Positions 8,319-18,011 of a DNA stretch of 64,000 bases are shown in pieces; the first letter of the stretch is position 1, and the number at the start of each line of letters is the position of its first letter. Below the pieces are notes generated by a model, which saw only the letters and a list, made by a program, of their open reading frames with translations, was not told the DNA's origin and searched no databases. This stretch comes from Rhizobium nepotum 39/7 (GTDB taxonomy: Bacteria; Pseudomonadota; Alphaproteobacteria; Rhizobiales; Rhizobiaceae), in contig NZ_JWJH01000003.1 in NCBI RefSeq assembly GCF_000949865.1, positions 62,001 to 126,000 of the forward strand, given 5' to 3'. A program made the translations under genes and the position numbers.

Positions 8319-8960
8319 ATGAGGGCGCTTTCTCGCAATTTATTGTTGTCTGCCTGCCTGATCTTACCGGTCAACGCCCACGCGCTGGATATCGGGATCG
8401 GTGGTGAGAATGGGGTAAATGCCAGCGTGGGTGGTAATGGCAGCGGCGGGCTCGGTGTCGATGCTTCCGTTGGCGGTAGCGGTGGCGTCAATGCCAGTGC
8501 TGATGTCGGCGGCAGGAGCAGCGGTGGGCTGGGCGCGGATGTCAACGCGTCGGTTGGCGGCAGCAACGGGGTCAATGCGGATGTCAACGCATCCGTCGGC
8601 GGTTCCAGCGGTGTCAACGCGGGCGTGGGTGCTTCGGTTGGCGGTTCCAACGGCATCAATGCCAATGTCGATGCGAATGTGGGCGGATCGAGCGGTCTCG
8701 GCCTGGGTGTCGGGGTCGGCATCGGCGGTTCGGGTTCGCCCGGTAATCCTGGCAATCCGGGAAACCCCGGCAATCCGCATAATCCCGGCAACCCGGGATC
8801 GGTGTCGCCCGGCGCTATGCGCAATGCCATACAGGCCTATAACGACATGTCGCGAACCGAGCAGATCAAGCTCGTCCGTCGTTGTGCCGATATTCTGGGT
8901 GGCGGATACGATGCGGCGCTGACGCAATTGTGCAAGATGATTCGGACGGCCTCGCGCTGA
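8319..8960 (+). CDS. Exported glycine/asparagine-rich repeat protein
   Basis: About 213 residues. The ATG at 8319 is chosen over 8250 because GGGAGGAAATT precedes it and it begins a signal peptide (MRALSRNLLLSACLILPVNAHA). The mature protein is a tandem array of degenerate units around (D)VNASVGG(S)xG(V/I/L)NA from about residue 24 to 140, then a collagen-like run of GNP triplets (about 147-165). A non-repetitive C-terminal domain of about 45 residues follows with two cysteines (RRCADILGG and TQLCKM). It looks like a secreted or surface structural protein. I cannot name a family. It lies downstream of the divergent tRNA-Leu. Confidence 0.75.
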   Translation: MRALSRNLLLSACLILPVNAHALDIGIGGENGVNASVGGNGSGGLGVDASVGGSGGVNASADVGGRSSGGLGADVNASVGGSNGVNADVNASVGGSSGVNAGVGASVGGSNGINANVDANVGGSSGLGLGVGVGIGGSGSPGNPGNPGNPGNPHNPGNPGSVSPGAMRNAIQAYNDMSRTEQIKLVRRCADILGGGYDAALTQLCKMIRTASR

Positions 8961-8995
8961 CGCGGGATCAACCCTGCCGATCGTCAGATAATAAA

Positions 8996-9021
8996 CCGAA
9001 GGATGCCGCAGCGTCCTTCGG
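8996..9021 (-). terminator. Hairpin terminator between convergent genes
   Basis: CCGAAGGATGC and GCGTCCTTCGG form an 11-bp stem with one G-T pair and a CGCA loop. On the minus strand it is followed by TTTATTAT, so it probably ends the CelD-like gene; on the plus strand the T tract is poor. Confidence 0.55.
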
Positions 9022-9023
9022 GA

Positions 9024-10295
9024 TTAACTGCTCTTGCGCCCGAAGGAGAGGATTTTCTGGCGCAGGCTGCGGGCGAGGTTGCGGGTGTTGCGGTACATGT
9101 CCACCTGCGTGGAAACCTGTCGCACGTCGCGGTCGCTGTTCTGCGTAAGCCCGACGACCAATGTGCCCATTTCCTGACGTTCCTGCCAGAAGCGGCTCAT
9201 GATCGGGTGATCGGGCACGGCGCAGCTGTCGCTGCGCAGAATATTGGCGTCGTCCAGCTGCCAGCCGGTCAGTTTCTGCACCAGCAGCTTGCCGGGGGAA
9301 AATTGCGCATAGGTTTCGTCGAAGGCGGTTTTCCAGGTATAGGCCTCGCCGGCCGTCATGAAGACGATCATGGAGGCGATGGCGCTGCCGTTGAGATCGA
9401 TTGTGTGGATGCGCACCGCATCCGCTTCGGCCAAATTGGTGATGGCCTCGCGGGCGAAGGCGGCACGATAACGGTCGTTGACCAGCGCGCTGCGTTTGCG
9501 GCCTTTCCAGCCGCTCGCCTCCAGCGCCAGGAATTCCTCCATGCGGTAGCGTATGTCCTTCGGCTGCCGGGTAACGGTATAGGAGAGGGGCCCGAGTTTT
9601 TCGAGCTGCCGCCACTGCCGGCGCATTTCCCGCAGATGGTGCGGCGCGAGTGAACTTCGCAGATAGGCCTCGCCGTCCAGAAGGCTCTCCAGCATCGGCC
9701 GCTGATAATTGCCCGTCGTCGTCACCGGCAGGTTGCGGCTAAGCGCAATGGCTTTGAACATGCGGGCAAAAGGCCCCTCGAGCCGCACATCCGGCAGCAC
9801 CAGAACATTCGGCAAGCGCATTTCCCGGTCGGCAAGCGCATCGAAAAGATTGTCGAGCGTCTCTGCCGCACCCTCGGTATCGACCAGCGGCGTGCCGAGC
9901 GGGCCAAACGGATTGGCCCAACCGCGAATAATGGAGGGTCCGATGGAAAAGCCCGGCTTTTCCACGGTAAAGGGCATCAGGAAGCGCATGCGGCTTCTGG
10001 CGCCATTCTCGTCGCGAATAAGGGCGAAGCGGACGGATTTGTCTTCGATACGCGGCATTGCGGGCGCAAGAAGCCGACCGGTGAAGAAGACATTCGCCTC
10101 CATGACGCGGTTGGACAGGAAGTCGAGTTCTTCCTGCATGTCGTAACCGAGACGGCCTGGATAGACGCAGAATTCGCGGCCGTCGCGTCCCACGCGCCGG
10201 CTGCTGTCGGCCACGGGGCGGTCACGCTCCGCCGACGCCATCAGCGCAGCGATGCGCGGGTCCTGAAAATCCGGATTCTTTGGGTCGCTGGACAT
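9024..10295 (-). CDS. CelD/BcsL-like GNAT-fold acetyltransferase
   Basis: A protein of about 423 residues of the group annotated as cellulose-biosynthesis protein CelD, with a GNAT/FemAB-type fold in its C-terminal half. The recognisable part is near residues 250-390 (RYRMEEFLALEASGWKGRK followed by the YTWKTAFDETYAQFSPGKLL acyl-CoA-binding-like block). The ATG at 10295 (MSSDPKNPDF) is chosen because the preceding in-frame stretch is the end of the flippase gene read in another frame. It lies 8 bases after the flippase stop, so the two form an operon. Such proteins are thought to add acyl groups to exported polysaccharide; the target here is inferred only from the neighbours. Confidence 0.75.
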   Translation of the reverse strand: MSSDPKNPDFQDPRIAALMASAERDRPVADSSRRVGRDGREFCVYPGRLGYDMQEELDFLSNRVMEANVFFTGRLLAPAMPRIEDKSVRFALIRDENGARSRMRFLMPFTVEKPGFSIGPSIIRGWANPFGPLGTPLVDTEGAAETLDNLFDALADREMRLPNVLVLPDVRLEGPFARMFKAIALSRNLPVTTTGNYQRPMLESLLDGEAYLRSSLAPHHLREMRRQWRQLEKLGPLSYTVTRQPKDIRYRMEEFLALEASGWKGRKRSALVNDRYRAAFAREAITNLAEADAVRIHTIDLNGSAIASMIVFMTAGEAYTWKTAFDETYAQFSPGKLLVQKLTGWQLDDANILRSDSCAVPDHPIMSRFWQERQEMGTLVVGLTQNSDRDVRQVSTQVDMYRNTRNLARSLRQKILSFGRKSS

Positions 10296-10303
10296 GCTTA
10301 TCG

Positions 10304-11728
10304 TTACACCGCCTTCCGAGTGTCTTGACCCGCCCGGGGATCGTTGAAGGCAAAAAGGACGATCCCGAGTGTGCGGCGAATGGCAATATGCAATAGCACA
10401 GCTTCTATACACATGGCTATTGCAACTGCTGCCGCAGCTCCGGCCAGACCATAGACCGGAATCATCGCCATGTTGAGCACAATGTTGCAACCGAAGATGA
10501 TAATATAGAGCGCCACGCACAATTTCTGTTTGCCGGCCATATTCAGCAGCGTCTCTCCCGGACCGATCACCGCTTTTGCGAGAAAGCCGGCGAAAAGGAA
10601 GAACATCAGCTTGTAACCCTGAACGAAGCCGGGACCGAACAGCGACAGCAGGAACGGGCCTGCCAGAAGGACGAGGCCGCCCACGGCCAGCGATGGCCAG
10701 AAGGCCCAGCGTGCGGCCTGGCTGGCGAAACTGGCGAGCCCCTGCCGGTCATCGGCGGAAATCAGGGCGGCGAGACGTGGTGCCGCCGCCGCCTGCACGG
10801 AAAAAAACACGAATTGCATCAGCACGATGGTTTTTGCCGCGGCGAAATAGATGCCGACCTGATCCGGCGGCAAATAAAGGCCGACGATCACCACATCGGA
10901 ATTGGTCATCAGAAAACCGATGCCGTCGATCAGGAACATCGGAAAGGCGAACCGTATCCATGGGCGGAAATGAACCTTGCGGGCGACGCTGCGGAAATGC
11001 CGGTTGAGCCGGCGGTTCATGAACACGAAGTGGAAAAGCGTGGTGATATAGGTGGCCAAAAGGGCAGCGAGCATCGCCGTCGTCGCGGTTTTTTCCGCAC
11101 CGAGACCAAGTGCCGCCAGCATGAACAGCAGGATCAGCACCGGGCGAATGATATAGGTGGGGCTGAGCGCGGAGATAGCCCAGCCGTTGGCGCGCGCAGT
11201 GCCGTTCAGCACATCGCCCAGCGCCACCATCGGCAGGGTGAAAAGCGCCAGTGAAACAGGGATGAGGTAATAGGCGGCGATATGCTCGCCGAAGAAATAG
11301 AGGAAAACGAAACCGAAAAGTGCGAGTGCGCTTGCCGAAAGCATGGCGAAGACGCGCGCCGTCGAGGTCAGTCCCATGATCTTGTCATGGGCATTCTCCA
11401 GACGGTAGCCGGGTAAAAAGCGGATGACCGTGGTGTGGAAGCCGAGACAGGACAGATTGCCGAACAGGATCACCAGAACCCAGACAAAGGCGAACAGGCC
11501 GTATTCGAATTCGCCCATCAGGCGGGCAAGAATGATCTGGGAGATGAAGGCGATGCCGGCGCTGACGATGCGGACCGCAAAGGCGACAAGCGCCATGCGC
11601 TGGGTCCGGGAGACATCGTCACTGGCGGAAACGGCGACATCGATTTTCGCTCGCAGCGGCGACAGTTTCGCGCGCAGGCCTGCGGGTAGGGCTTTTTCCG
11701 CCGTATTGAGGATAGCCATGATCCACAC
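10304..11728 (-). CDS. Wzx-like polysaccharide flippase (MOP superfamily)
   Basis: A 474-residue integral membrane protein with about 12-14 hydrophobic segments, typical in length of O-antigen/exopolysaccharide flippases. The first segments follow RMALVAFAVRIVSAGIAF and contain the family-like ARLMGEFEYGLFAFVWV block near residue 70. It should move lipid-linked oligosaccharide across the inner membrane for polymerisation outside. The start is either GTG at 11728 or ATG at 11719; neither has a strong ribosome site. With the CelD-like gene immediately downstream and an acyltransferase upstream on the same strand, it forms a second polysaccharide group apart from the tyrosine kinase at 0.7-3 kb. 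Confidence 0.85.
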   Translation of the reverse strand: MWIMAILNTAEKALPAGLRAKLSPLRAKIDVAVSASDDVSRTQRMALVAFAVRIVSAGIAFISQIILARLMGEFEYGLFAFVWVLVILFGNLSCLGFHTTVIRFLPGYRLENAHDKIMGLTSTARVFAMLSASALALFGFVFLYFFGEHIAAYYLIPVSLALFTLPMVALGDVLNGTARANGWAISALSPTYIIRPVLILLFMLAALGLGAEKTATTAMLAALLATYITTLFHFVFMNRRLNRHFRSVARKVHFRPWIRFAFPMFLIDGIGFLMTNSDVVIVGLYLPPDQVGIYFAAAKTIVLMQFVFFSVQAAAAPRLAALISADDRQGLASFASQAARWAFWPSLAVGGLVLLAGPFLLSLFGPGFVQGYKLMFFLFAGFLAKAVIGPGETLLNMAGKQKLCVALYIIIFGCNIVLNMAMIPVYGLAGAAAAVAIAMCIEAVLLHIAIRRTLGIVLFAFNDPRAGQDTRKAV

Positions 11729-11776
11729 GCCATGATTTCCAGTTGAGTGGGCAGCCGGAGTGTAAGCGCCTTATCC

Positions 11777-12979
11777 TTAACGAAGGGTTTGGGAGGCGGG
11801 GGTCTGTGTGCCGATATCGGGCGCCGGCCGTGGTTTGCGGATGCCGTTGAAAAGAAAAAGGGCAAGCGGGCTTCGGCGTATCGCCCGATGCAGCATATAG
11901 GCCGTTCCAGTGGTGGCCGCGACGATGATGGCGAATTCCAGGACCGGCGGTAGCGAGATCAGGATGAAGAGCGTGCCGAAGGCATAAATCAGCGGATGGT
12001 GGAACAGGTAGATGCTGAAGGAGGCGTCCGTCATCCGTCCGACAAACCGGCTTGGTCTGTCGAAAAAGCGGTAGGCGAGGTCGATCAGCAGGCGGCTTGC
12101 CGCCACTGCCGCGATTGTCGAAACCAGCGCCAGCAGGGCCGAATTCGAAAAAGGATTTTGCAATCGCAGCGTCACCGCTGCCACGATTGCGCCGAACGTG
12201 ACGACGCCTGTGAGAATGCCCGTCTGACGAAAACGGTCAAAGAGAACCCGGTCGCGGTGAAGCAAGGCTCCGATGAGGAAGAAGGGTAGATAGCGCGCAT
12301 AGGGATCGGAGGCGCGTTCATAGAGAAGAAAAAGGCCGTTCCCGCTTTTTCCCGCAAACAGGCCCGAACCGTAGATCATCAACTCCCATAACACCGGAAA
12401 GGTGCAGAGTGCTGCGAAAAACGCGGTGGGATATCGAGCCAGCATCCTGTCGAACCAGTCACTTAAATATGCCAATGGCGGATGCCCTGCCAGAAACAGC
12501 AGGCCGGCAAGCAGGACCGAATAAGCGATGAGGGCGGGCAGGAACCACAGATGCATGATCCATTGCTCGCTCGGCAGCAGCAAATCCGGCAGGTTCTGCA
12601 TCAGACGGTCAGCGGGAATATTGCCTTTGGCAACGCCCGCCAGTCGCAGCAGGAAAAGTTGCGATGGCCCGAGCAAAAGCATGGCCACAATGAAGGGGAC
12701 GCCGAGGCGAAGGAAGCGCTGCCTGAGCCAGGGCATCTTGCCCTTCCTGCCGATGACCATGATGGAAAAATACCCGGCTACCAGAAAAAATGCCGGCATG
12801 CGGAAGGTGGCGAGTGCTGCGCCGAGCGTGGTCAGGATCGGGCTGGTCTCGAAATCCTTGATGTCCCAGGCAAGGGCGTGGCTATAAAGCAGGGACGCGT
12901 GATAGGGAATGCCGAGCAGCATGAGGAGCGCCCGCAAGGGGTCCCAATAATGCTCATAGCCTGGTTTTTCCGGTTGCAT
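11777..12979 (-). CDS. Acyltransferase 3 family membrane protein (OpgC/MdoC-like)
   Basis: About 400 residues with about ten membrane segments. It has the acyltransferase-3 N-terminal block (YEHYWDPLRALLMLLGIPYH, including the conserved Arg and His) and RMPAFFLVAGYFS. This resembles OpgC/MdoC, which succinylates periplasmic glucans, and other transferases that decorate exported glycans. The ATG at 12979 is preferred over GTG at 13030 because GAGGGG lies just upstream. It precedes the flippase gene by 48 bases on the same strand, suggesting that it modifies the same polymer. The acyl donor and acceptor are unknown. Confidence 0.8.
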   Translation of the reverse strand: MQPEKPGYEHYWDPLRALLMLLGIPYHASLLYSHALAWDIKDFETSPILTTLGAALATFRMPAFFLVAGYFSIMVIGRKGKMPWLRQRFLRLGVPFIVAMLLLGPSQLFLLRLAGVAKGNIPADRLMQNLPDLLLPSEQWIMHLWFLPALIAYSVLLAGLLFLAGHPPLAYLSDWFDRMLARYPTAFFAALCTFPVLWELMIYGSGLFAGKSGNGLFLLYERASDPYARYLPFFLIGALLHRDRVLFDRFRQTGILTGVVTFGAIVAAVTLRLQNPFSNSALLALVSTIAAVAASRLLIDLAYRFFDRPSRFVGRMTDASFSIYLFHHPLIYAFGTLFILISLPPVLEFAIIVAATTGTAYMLHRAIRRSPLALFLFNGIRKPRPAPDIGTQTPASQTLR

Positions 12980-13060
12980 TTTCCCCTCGCGCTGCAAACG
13001 CGATCCCGCCTGATCCGTAACGATCGACACGACTATTGGTGGAAAACGCTAACAAACCCT

Positions 13061-13954
13061 TCATGCGCCTGAGGGCGTGGGCGGCGCTTTCTTCTTGGGC
13101 AGGAGATCGAGCACCAGTGCGCAGCCCAAAATGATGATGCCGGCGCCGAAGAGCTGGGGAAGCGACAGGGGTTCGTCGAGCACCAGGGCGCCGACAAGCA
13201 CCGCCACGACGGTGACGGCGAACTCAACGCTGATCGCCTTGGTCGCACCTATCGAGGAGACCAGCTTGAAATAGGTGATGTAGGTAAGACCGCTCATGAC
13301 GATCGCCTGCACCAGAAGATAACCGTAATCGATGAGATCAGGCGTTCCGGGCAACGGCACGGCAAGAAGAAGCGGCAGGGTCATCAGGCCGCCCGTCAGG
13401 AAGGAGCCGATGGTGATTTCCCAGGAGCCTACCCCCTTCAGGTGGAGGCTCGCAAAGTTGCTGCCATAGGCAGCGCAGATGCAGGCGGCGACAGCGGCGG
13501 CGCAGCCGATGATGAAACCGGTCGTGACGGGAACGGCCGGAAAGCCGACAAGCAGGACTATGCCGGCAAAGCCGATGACGAGACCGGCAATGCCCTGCCG
13601 CGTCAGGCGTTCCAGACCCCATATCTGCGAGATGAGCATGGAAAACAGCGGAATGGTCGCCACCAATATGGCGGCCATGGCGGTGCCGATCTGCGGTGTT
13701 GCGTAGGAGAGGCCGATCAGTTGCCCGGCGACCGTGGTTGCGCCGACGATTGCGAAAGCGCCCCAGCCGGCGGAAAACGCCAGTTTCCGGCGCGCCGCCC
13801 GTGCGATGAGGAAGAGGGCGACGGCGGTTATGAGCGAGCGAAGCGTGACTGCGCCAATCCAGCCGAAGGCGGCCACGACATGCAGAAGCAACAGGAAAGA
13901 TACCCCCCACGCGAGCGCAAGAAAGATATAGGCGGCGAGATCGCGAGGGGCCAT
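13061..13954 (-). CDS. EamA/DMT-family transporter
   Basis: About 297 residues with ten hydrophobic segments in two similar halves, the arrangement of EamA (drug/metabolite transporter) permeases. Visible marks are an N-terminal half with ALAWGVSFLLLH and a C-terminal half with a LDEPLSLPQLFGAGIIILG block. The ATG at 13954 is preferred to the TTG at 13969. The substrate cannot be deduced. It lies between the acyltransferase gene and secA, all on the minus strand, but the secA terminator upstream suggests its own promoter. Confidence 0.8.
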   Translation of the reverse strand: MAPRDLAAYIFLALAWGVSFLLLLHVVAAFGWIGAVTLRSLITAVALFLIARAARRKLAFSAGWGAFAIVGATTVAGQLIGLSYATPQIGTAMAAILVATIPLFSMLISQIWGLERLTRQGIAGLVIGFAGIVLLVGFPAVPVTTGFIIGCAAAVAACICAAYGSNFASLHLKGVGSWEITIGSFLTGGLMTLPLLLAVPLPGTPDLIDYGYLLVQAIVMSGLTYITYFKLVSSIGATKAISVEFAVTVVAVLVGALVLDEPLSLPQLFGAGIIILGCALVLDLLPKKKAPPTPSGA

Positions 13955-14047
13955 GGAAGCTTTTTCCAAAAGATGATCAGGCTCCCATATGGAAAGTGCC
14001 GATACCAGTCAACACCCCGGTCGACACCGATGATCCGGCACAAACAA

Positions 14048-14075
14048 ATCGCCCGTAACTGAGGTTACGGGCGAT
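14048..14075 (-). terminator. Rho-independent terminator of secA
   Basis: A perfect 12-bp stem (ATCGCCCGTAAC / GTTACGGGCGAT) with a 4-base loop lies 25 bases after the secA stop. On the minus strand it runs into TTTGTTTG. Confidence 0.8.
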
Positions 14076-14099
14076 CGATTTCTGGCAGAAACTCGGCTT

Positions 14100-16808
14100 T
14101 TACGCCTGTTCGTAAACGCCGTGGCAATGTTTGTATTTTTTGCCGGAGCCGCAGGGGCACATTTCGTTGCGGCCGATACGGCCCCAGCTGGCGGGATTGT
14201 TCGGGTCGCGGTCCTCGGCCGGTACGAAAGCGGCCTGTACGCCCTGTGCCATCTCATCTTCCCCAGTGACGGGGTCGAGGTGGTGCGCGGTCATCTCAGG
14301 CAGTTCCGGCTGCTGCTGTTCCTGCTGCACCAGTTCCACGCGCATCAGCTGGGCGGTGACGGCTTCGCGCAGATTGGTAAGCAGCGACTGGAACAGCTCG
14401 AAGGCTTCCGCCTTGTATTCCTGCAACGGATCGCGCTGGGCGTAACCGCGGAAACCGACGACGGAACGAAGGTGATCGAGGTTGACGATATGTTCGCGCC
14501 ACAGGTGGTCGATCGTCTGAAGCACGACCGAGCGCTCGACATAGGTCATGATCTCGGGGCCGAAACGCTCCGCCCGCTCGGCGGCATATTTGTCCGCTGC
14601 CTCGGTGACACGCTCAAGAATATCGTCCTCGGCGATGCCTTCTTCCTTGGCCCATTCCTCCACCGGCAGGTCGAGGTTCAGGAACTGCTCGATACCGGCC
14701 TTGAGACCGGCGATATCCCACTGTTCGGCATAGGCATTTTCGGGAACGTGCTTGGCGACGAGCGCTTCGATCACTTCGTGGCGCATGTCGGCGGCGGTTT
14801 CGCCGATATTGTCGGATTCCATCAGCTCGAGGCGCTGCTCGAAGATGACCTTGCGCTGGTCGTTCAGCACGTCGTCATATTTCAGAAGGTTCTTGCGGGT
14901 CTCGAAGTTGCGGGCTTCGACCTTCTTCTGGGCGCGTTCCAGCGCCTTGTTGATCCACGGATGGACGATGGCTTCGCCTTCTTTCAGGCCAAGCTTCTGC
15001 AACATGCTGTCCATGCGCTCGGAGCCGAAGATACGCATCAGGTCGTCCTGAAGCGAAAGGTAGAATTTGGAGCGGCCGGGGTCGCCCTGACGGCCGGAAC
15101 GGCCACGCAGCTGGTTGTCGATACGGCGGCTTTCGTGGCGTTCGGTGGCGATGACGTAAAGACCGCCGGCGGCGAGCGCCTTTTCCTTCAGAACCTTGAT
15201 CTCGGCGCGGATCGCTTCTTCCTTCGCGTCAAGCTCGGGGCCCGGCTCCATGCCTTCCAGCTCACGCTCGAGACGCATCTCGACGTTGCCGCCGAGCTGG
15301 ATGTCGGTGCCGCGACCGGCCATGTTGGTGGCGATGGTGACGGCGCCGGGAACGCCGGCCTGCGAAACGATATAGGCTTCCTGCTCGTGGTAACGGGCGT
15401 TCAGAACCTGGAAATCGCTAAAGCCGGACTGGCGCAGCATGTGTGCCAGAAGCTCGGATTTTTCGATGGATGTCGTGCCGACGAGAACCGGCTGGTTGCG
15501 TTCATGCGCCGCCTTGATCTCGGCGATGATGGCCAGGAACTTCTCCTCGCCGGTACGGTAGACCTCGTCGTCCTCGTCGATACGCAGGATCGGCAGGTTG
15601 GTCGGCACCTCGATGACGTCGAGACCGTAGATGTTGCCGAACTCTTCCGCTTCCGTCGATGCCGTACCGGTCATGCCGGCAAGCTTTGCATACATGCGGA
15701 AGTAATTCTGGAAGGTGACGGAGGAAAGCGTCTGGTTTTCCGGCTGGATCTGCACCTTTTCCTTGGCTTCCAGCGCCTGGTGCTGGCCTTCGGAATAACG
15801 GCGGCCCGGCATCATGCGGCCGGTGAATTCGTCGATGATGACGATCTCGTCGTTGCGGACGATGTAGTCCTTGTCGCGGGTGAAGAGCTTGTGGGCCTTC
15901 AGCGCATTGTTGATGTGATGGACGATGGCGACGTTTTCGATGTCGTAAAGCGATTCGCCCTTAAGGAGGCCAGCCTGCCGCAGCAGGTTTTCGAGCTTCT
16001 CGGTGCCGTCTTCGGAGAAGTTGGCCGAACGCTGCTTTTCATCGATCTCGTAGTCTTCCGGCGATAGAAGCGGAATGAAAGCGTCGATGGTGTTGTAGAG
16101 ATCGGAGCGGTCGTCCAGCGGGCCGGAGATGATGAGCGGCGTGCGCGCCTCATCGACCAGAATGCTGTCCACTTCGTCGACGATCGCGTAGTTGTGGCCG
16201 CGCTGCACCATCTGGGCGCGGTCATATTTCATGTTGTCGCGCAGATAATCGAAGCCGAGTTCGTTGTTCGTCGCGTAGGTGATGTCGCAGGCATAGGCCT
16301 CGCGGCGCTGGTCGTCGTCCAGCCCGTGCACGATGACGCCGGTCGTCAGACCGAGGAAACGATAGAGCTTGCTCATCGTGGCCGCGTCACGCTGGGCGAG
16401 GTAATCGTTGACGGTAACGACATGCACGCCCTTGCCGGCCAGTGCATTGAGGTAGACCGCAAGGGTCGCCACCAGCGTCTTGCCTTCACCCGTCTTCATT
16501 TCGGCGATGGCGCCTCCATGCAGGATCATGGCGCCGGTCAACTGAACGTCGAAGGGGCGCATGTGCAGAACGCGGCGCGACGCCTCGCGAGCAACGGCGA
16601 AAGCCGGGATCAGCAGATCGTCCAGCGACTTGCCGTCCGTTAGCTGTTGACGGAACTCCACCGTCTTCGCCGCCAGCGCTTCGTCGGAAAGGGCCTTGGT
16701 GGCTTCTTCCAGCGCGTTGATGGCTGCGATCTTGCTTTTATAGGAGCGGACGCGGCGTTCATTTGCCGAGCCGAACAATTTGCGGGCTATTCCGCCGAGA
16801 CTGACCAT
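14100..16808 (-). CDS. secA: Protein translocase subunit SecA
   Basis: A preprotein translocase ATPase of about 902 residues; it drives export of unfolded proteins through SecYEG. Motor motifs are intact: Walker A MKTGEGKT (about 105), [13 protein letters not shown] (about 207), [15 protein letters not shown] (about 495) and the arginine-finger region [14 protein letters not shown]. The extreme C-terminus has the zinc-binding [14 protein letters not shown] that contacts SecB and phospholipid. The start at 16808 ([14 protein letters not shown]) matches the usual SecA N-terminus; the in-frame ATGs further upstream add a non-homologous extension. It is monocistronic, with a consensus-like promoter at 16923-16951 and a clear terminator. 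Confidence 0.98.
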   Translation of the reverse strand: MVSLGGIARKLFGSANERRVRSYKSKIAAINALEEATKALSDEALAAKTVEFRQQLTDGKSLDDLLIPAFAVAREASRRVLHMRPFDVQLTGAMILHGGAIAEMKTGEGKTLVATLAVYLNALAGKGVHVVTVNDYLAQRDAATMSKLYRFLGLTTGVIVHGLDDDQRREAYACDITYATNNELGFDYLRDNMKYDRAQMVQRGHNYAIVDEVDSILVDEARTPLIISGPLDDRSDLYNTIDAFIPLLSPEDYEIDEKQRSANFSEDGTEKLENLLRQAGLLKGESLYDIENVAIVHHINNALKAHKLFTRDKDYIVRNDEIVIIDEFTGRMMPGRRYSEGQHQALEAKEKVQIQPENQTLSSVTFQNYFRMYAKLAGMTGTASTEAEEFGNIYGLDVIEVPTNLPILRIDEDDEVYRTGEEKFLAIIAEIKAAHERNQPVLVGTTSIEKSELLAHMLRQSGFSDFQVLNARYHEQEAYIVSQAGVPGAVTIATNMAGRGTDIQLGGNVEMRLERELEGMEPGPELDAKEEAIRAEIKVLKEKALAAGGLYVIATERHESRRIDNQLRGRSGRQGDPGRSKFYLSLQDDLMRIFGSERMDSMLQKLGLKEGEAIVHPWINKALERAQKKVEARNFETRKNLLKYDDVLNDQRKVIFEQRLELMESDNIGETAADMRHEVIEALVAKHVPENAYAEQWDIAGLKAGIEQFLNLDLPVEEWAKEEGIAEDDILERVTEAADKYAAERAERFGPEIMTYVERSVVLQTIDHLWREHIVNLDHLRSVVGFRGYAQRDPLQEYKAEAFELFQSLLTNLREAVTAQLMRVELVQQEQQQPELPEMTAHHLDPVTGEDEMAQGVQAAFVPAEDRDPNNPASWGRIGRNEMCPCGSGKKYKHCHGVYEQA

Positions 16809-16922
16809 CTTACTGGCCCTTTCTGAAATTCCGTTTTCGCGGGCGCTTCCCTCCATCATGCGGATTTCACCAACAAATGACGGACTTCGCCCTTCAACGT
16901 ATCTGGACGCGAGGTTGCGTGA

Positions 16923-16951
16923 CAGATAAGAGGGGGGGCAAATGATGTCAA
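16923..16951 (-). promoter_or_regulatory. Putative secA promoter
   Basis: On the minus strand a perfect TTGACA (16951-16946) is followed after exactly 17 bases by TATCTG (16928-16923). This gives a leader of roughly 110 bases to the secA start. The spacer contains a run of seven C. Confidence 0.55.
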
Positions 16952-17051
16952 CGGTTCTGCCCGTTACAGAATGGCCACATTCCAGTGTTTGGAAGTTTTT
17001 TCAGAGCCGGAAACCATGTCTGGAGCCGGCATTGTCCCTGAAAGGTTCAAA

Positions 17052-17921
17052 ATGTTGCGCTATAATAAAATTGCGGCTGCGGTGATTGTGGCCACGCTCG
17101 GCCTCCAGTTCCCGGCTTTCGCACAGGAAGACAAGGTTGTCGCCAAGGTTGGCGATCTGGAAATCCACCAGTCCGAACTCGATCTCGCAATGGGCAATCT
17201 CGATCCGCAGCTTGCACAGCTCCCCGACGAGCAGAAGAAGGTCGCAGCTCTTTCCGGCGCGATCGACGTCAAACTTCTGGTGAAGAATGCCAGCGCCGAA
17301 GGTCTGGAAAAGACCGAGGATTTCAAGAAGCGCATGGAATTCATTCAGGACCGTGAGCTGCACAACGCCTATTTCCGCAAGCATGTTGTCGATGCCGTCA
17401 CCAATGACGAAGTCAAGGCACGCTACGACAAGGAAGTCGCAGCCCTGCCGCAGGAAGAGGAAATCAAGGCCGCCCACATCCTCGTAGCAAGCGAGGACGA
17501 AGCCAAGGACGTCATCAAGCAGCTTGATTCAGGCAAGGATTTCGCAGCACTCGCCAAGGAAAAGTCGACCGATTCCAACAAGGATGACGGCGGCGATCTC
17601 GGCTGGTTCGGCAAGGGCCGCATGGTGCCGGAATTCGAAGAAGCCGCTTTCGGTCTCGAAAAGGGCGCCTACACCAAGACGCCGGTGAAGACCCAGTTCG
17701 GCTTCCACGTCATCAAGCTGGAAGACAAGCGCATCGCGCCGCCGCCGGCTTTCGAACAGGTCGAGCCGCAGGTTCGTCAGCTTGTCATGCGTGACAAGTA
17801 CGTTGCCCTTATCGAGAAGGCAAAGGCTGACCAGAAGATCGAAATCATGGATGAGACGCTGAAGAAGGGCTATGACGAAGCCTCGAAGGAACAGCAGGCA
17901 CAGCCGCAGCCGCAGCAGTAA
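17052..17921 (+). CDS. Periplasmic parvulin-type peptidyl-prolyl isomerase
   Basis: About 289 residues. The start at 17052 (MLRYNKIAAAVIVATL) follows AAGG by 6 bases and begins a signal peptide cleaved near AFAQED. An N-terminal helical chaperone region (about 25-135) is followed by a PpiC/parvulin domain (about 137-230) with the typical AAHILVASEDEA, GGDLGWFGKGRMVPEFEEAAF and TQFGFHVIKL blocks. The tail is Gln/Pro-rich. It should assist folding of exported proteins in the periplasm. It is divergent from secA, and a strong hairpin ends it before argJ. Confidence 0.92.
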   Translation: MLRYNKIAAAVIVATLGLQFPAFAQEDKVVAKVGDLEIHQSELDLAMGNLDPQLAQLPDEQKKVAALSGAIDVKLLVKNASAEGLEKTEDFKKRMEFIQDRELHNAYFRKHVVDAVTNDEVKARYDKEVAALPQEEEIKAAHILVASEDEAKDVIKQLDSGKDFAALAKEKSTDSNKDDGGDLGWFGKGRMVPEFEEAAFGLEKGAYTKTPVKTQFGFHVIKLEDKRIAPPPAFEQVEPQVRQLVMRDKYVALIEKAKADQKIEIMDETLKKGYDEASKEQQAQPQPQQ

Positions 17922-17933
17922 TATACCCATGTT

Positions 17934-17958
17934 ACGGGGCGGCTATAGGCCGCCCCGT
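17934..17958 (+). terminator. Terminator after parvulin gene
   Basis: ACGGGGCGGC and GCCGCCCCGT form a perfect 10-bp stem around TATAG, followed by TTTC. It lies 12 bases after the parvulin stop and before argJ. Confidence 0.75.
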
Positions 17959-18011
17959 TTCATCTCAGGCACTTTCAACTTCCCCTTTTTCCGAATTTCA
18001 GGCGCTTTCCC

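Noticed and set aside
14121-16067. A 648-codon plus-strand open frame opposite secA
   Set aside because: The antisense shadow of a highly conserved gene; no recognisable domain and no ribosome site.
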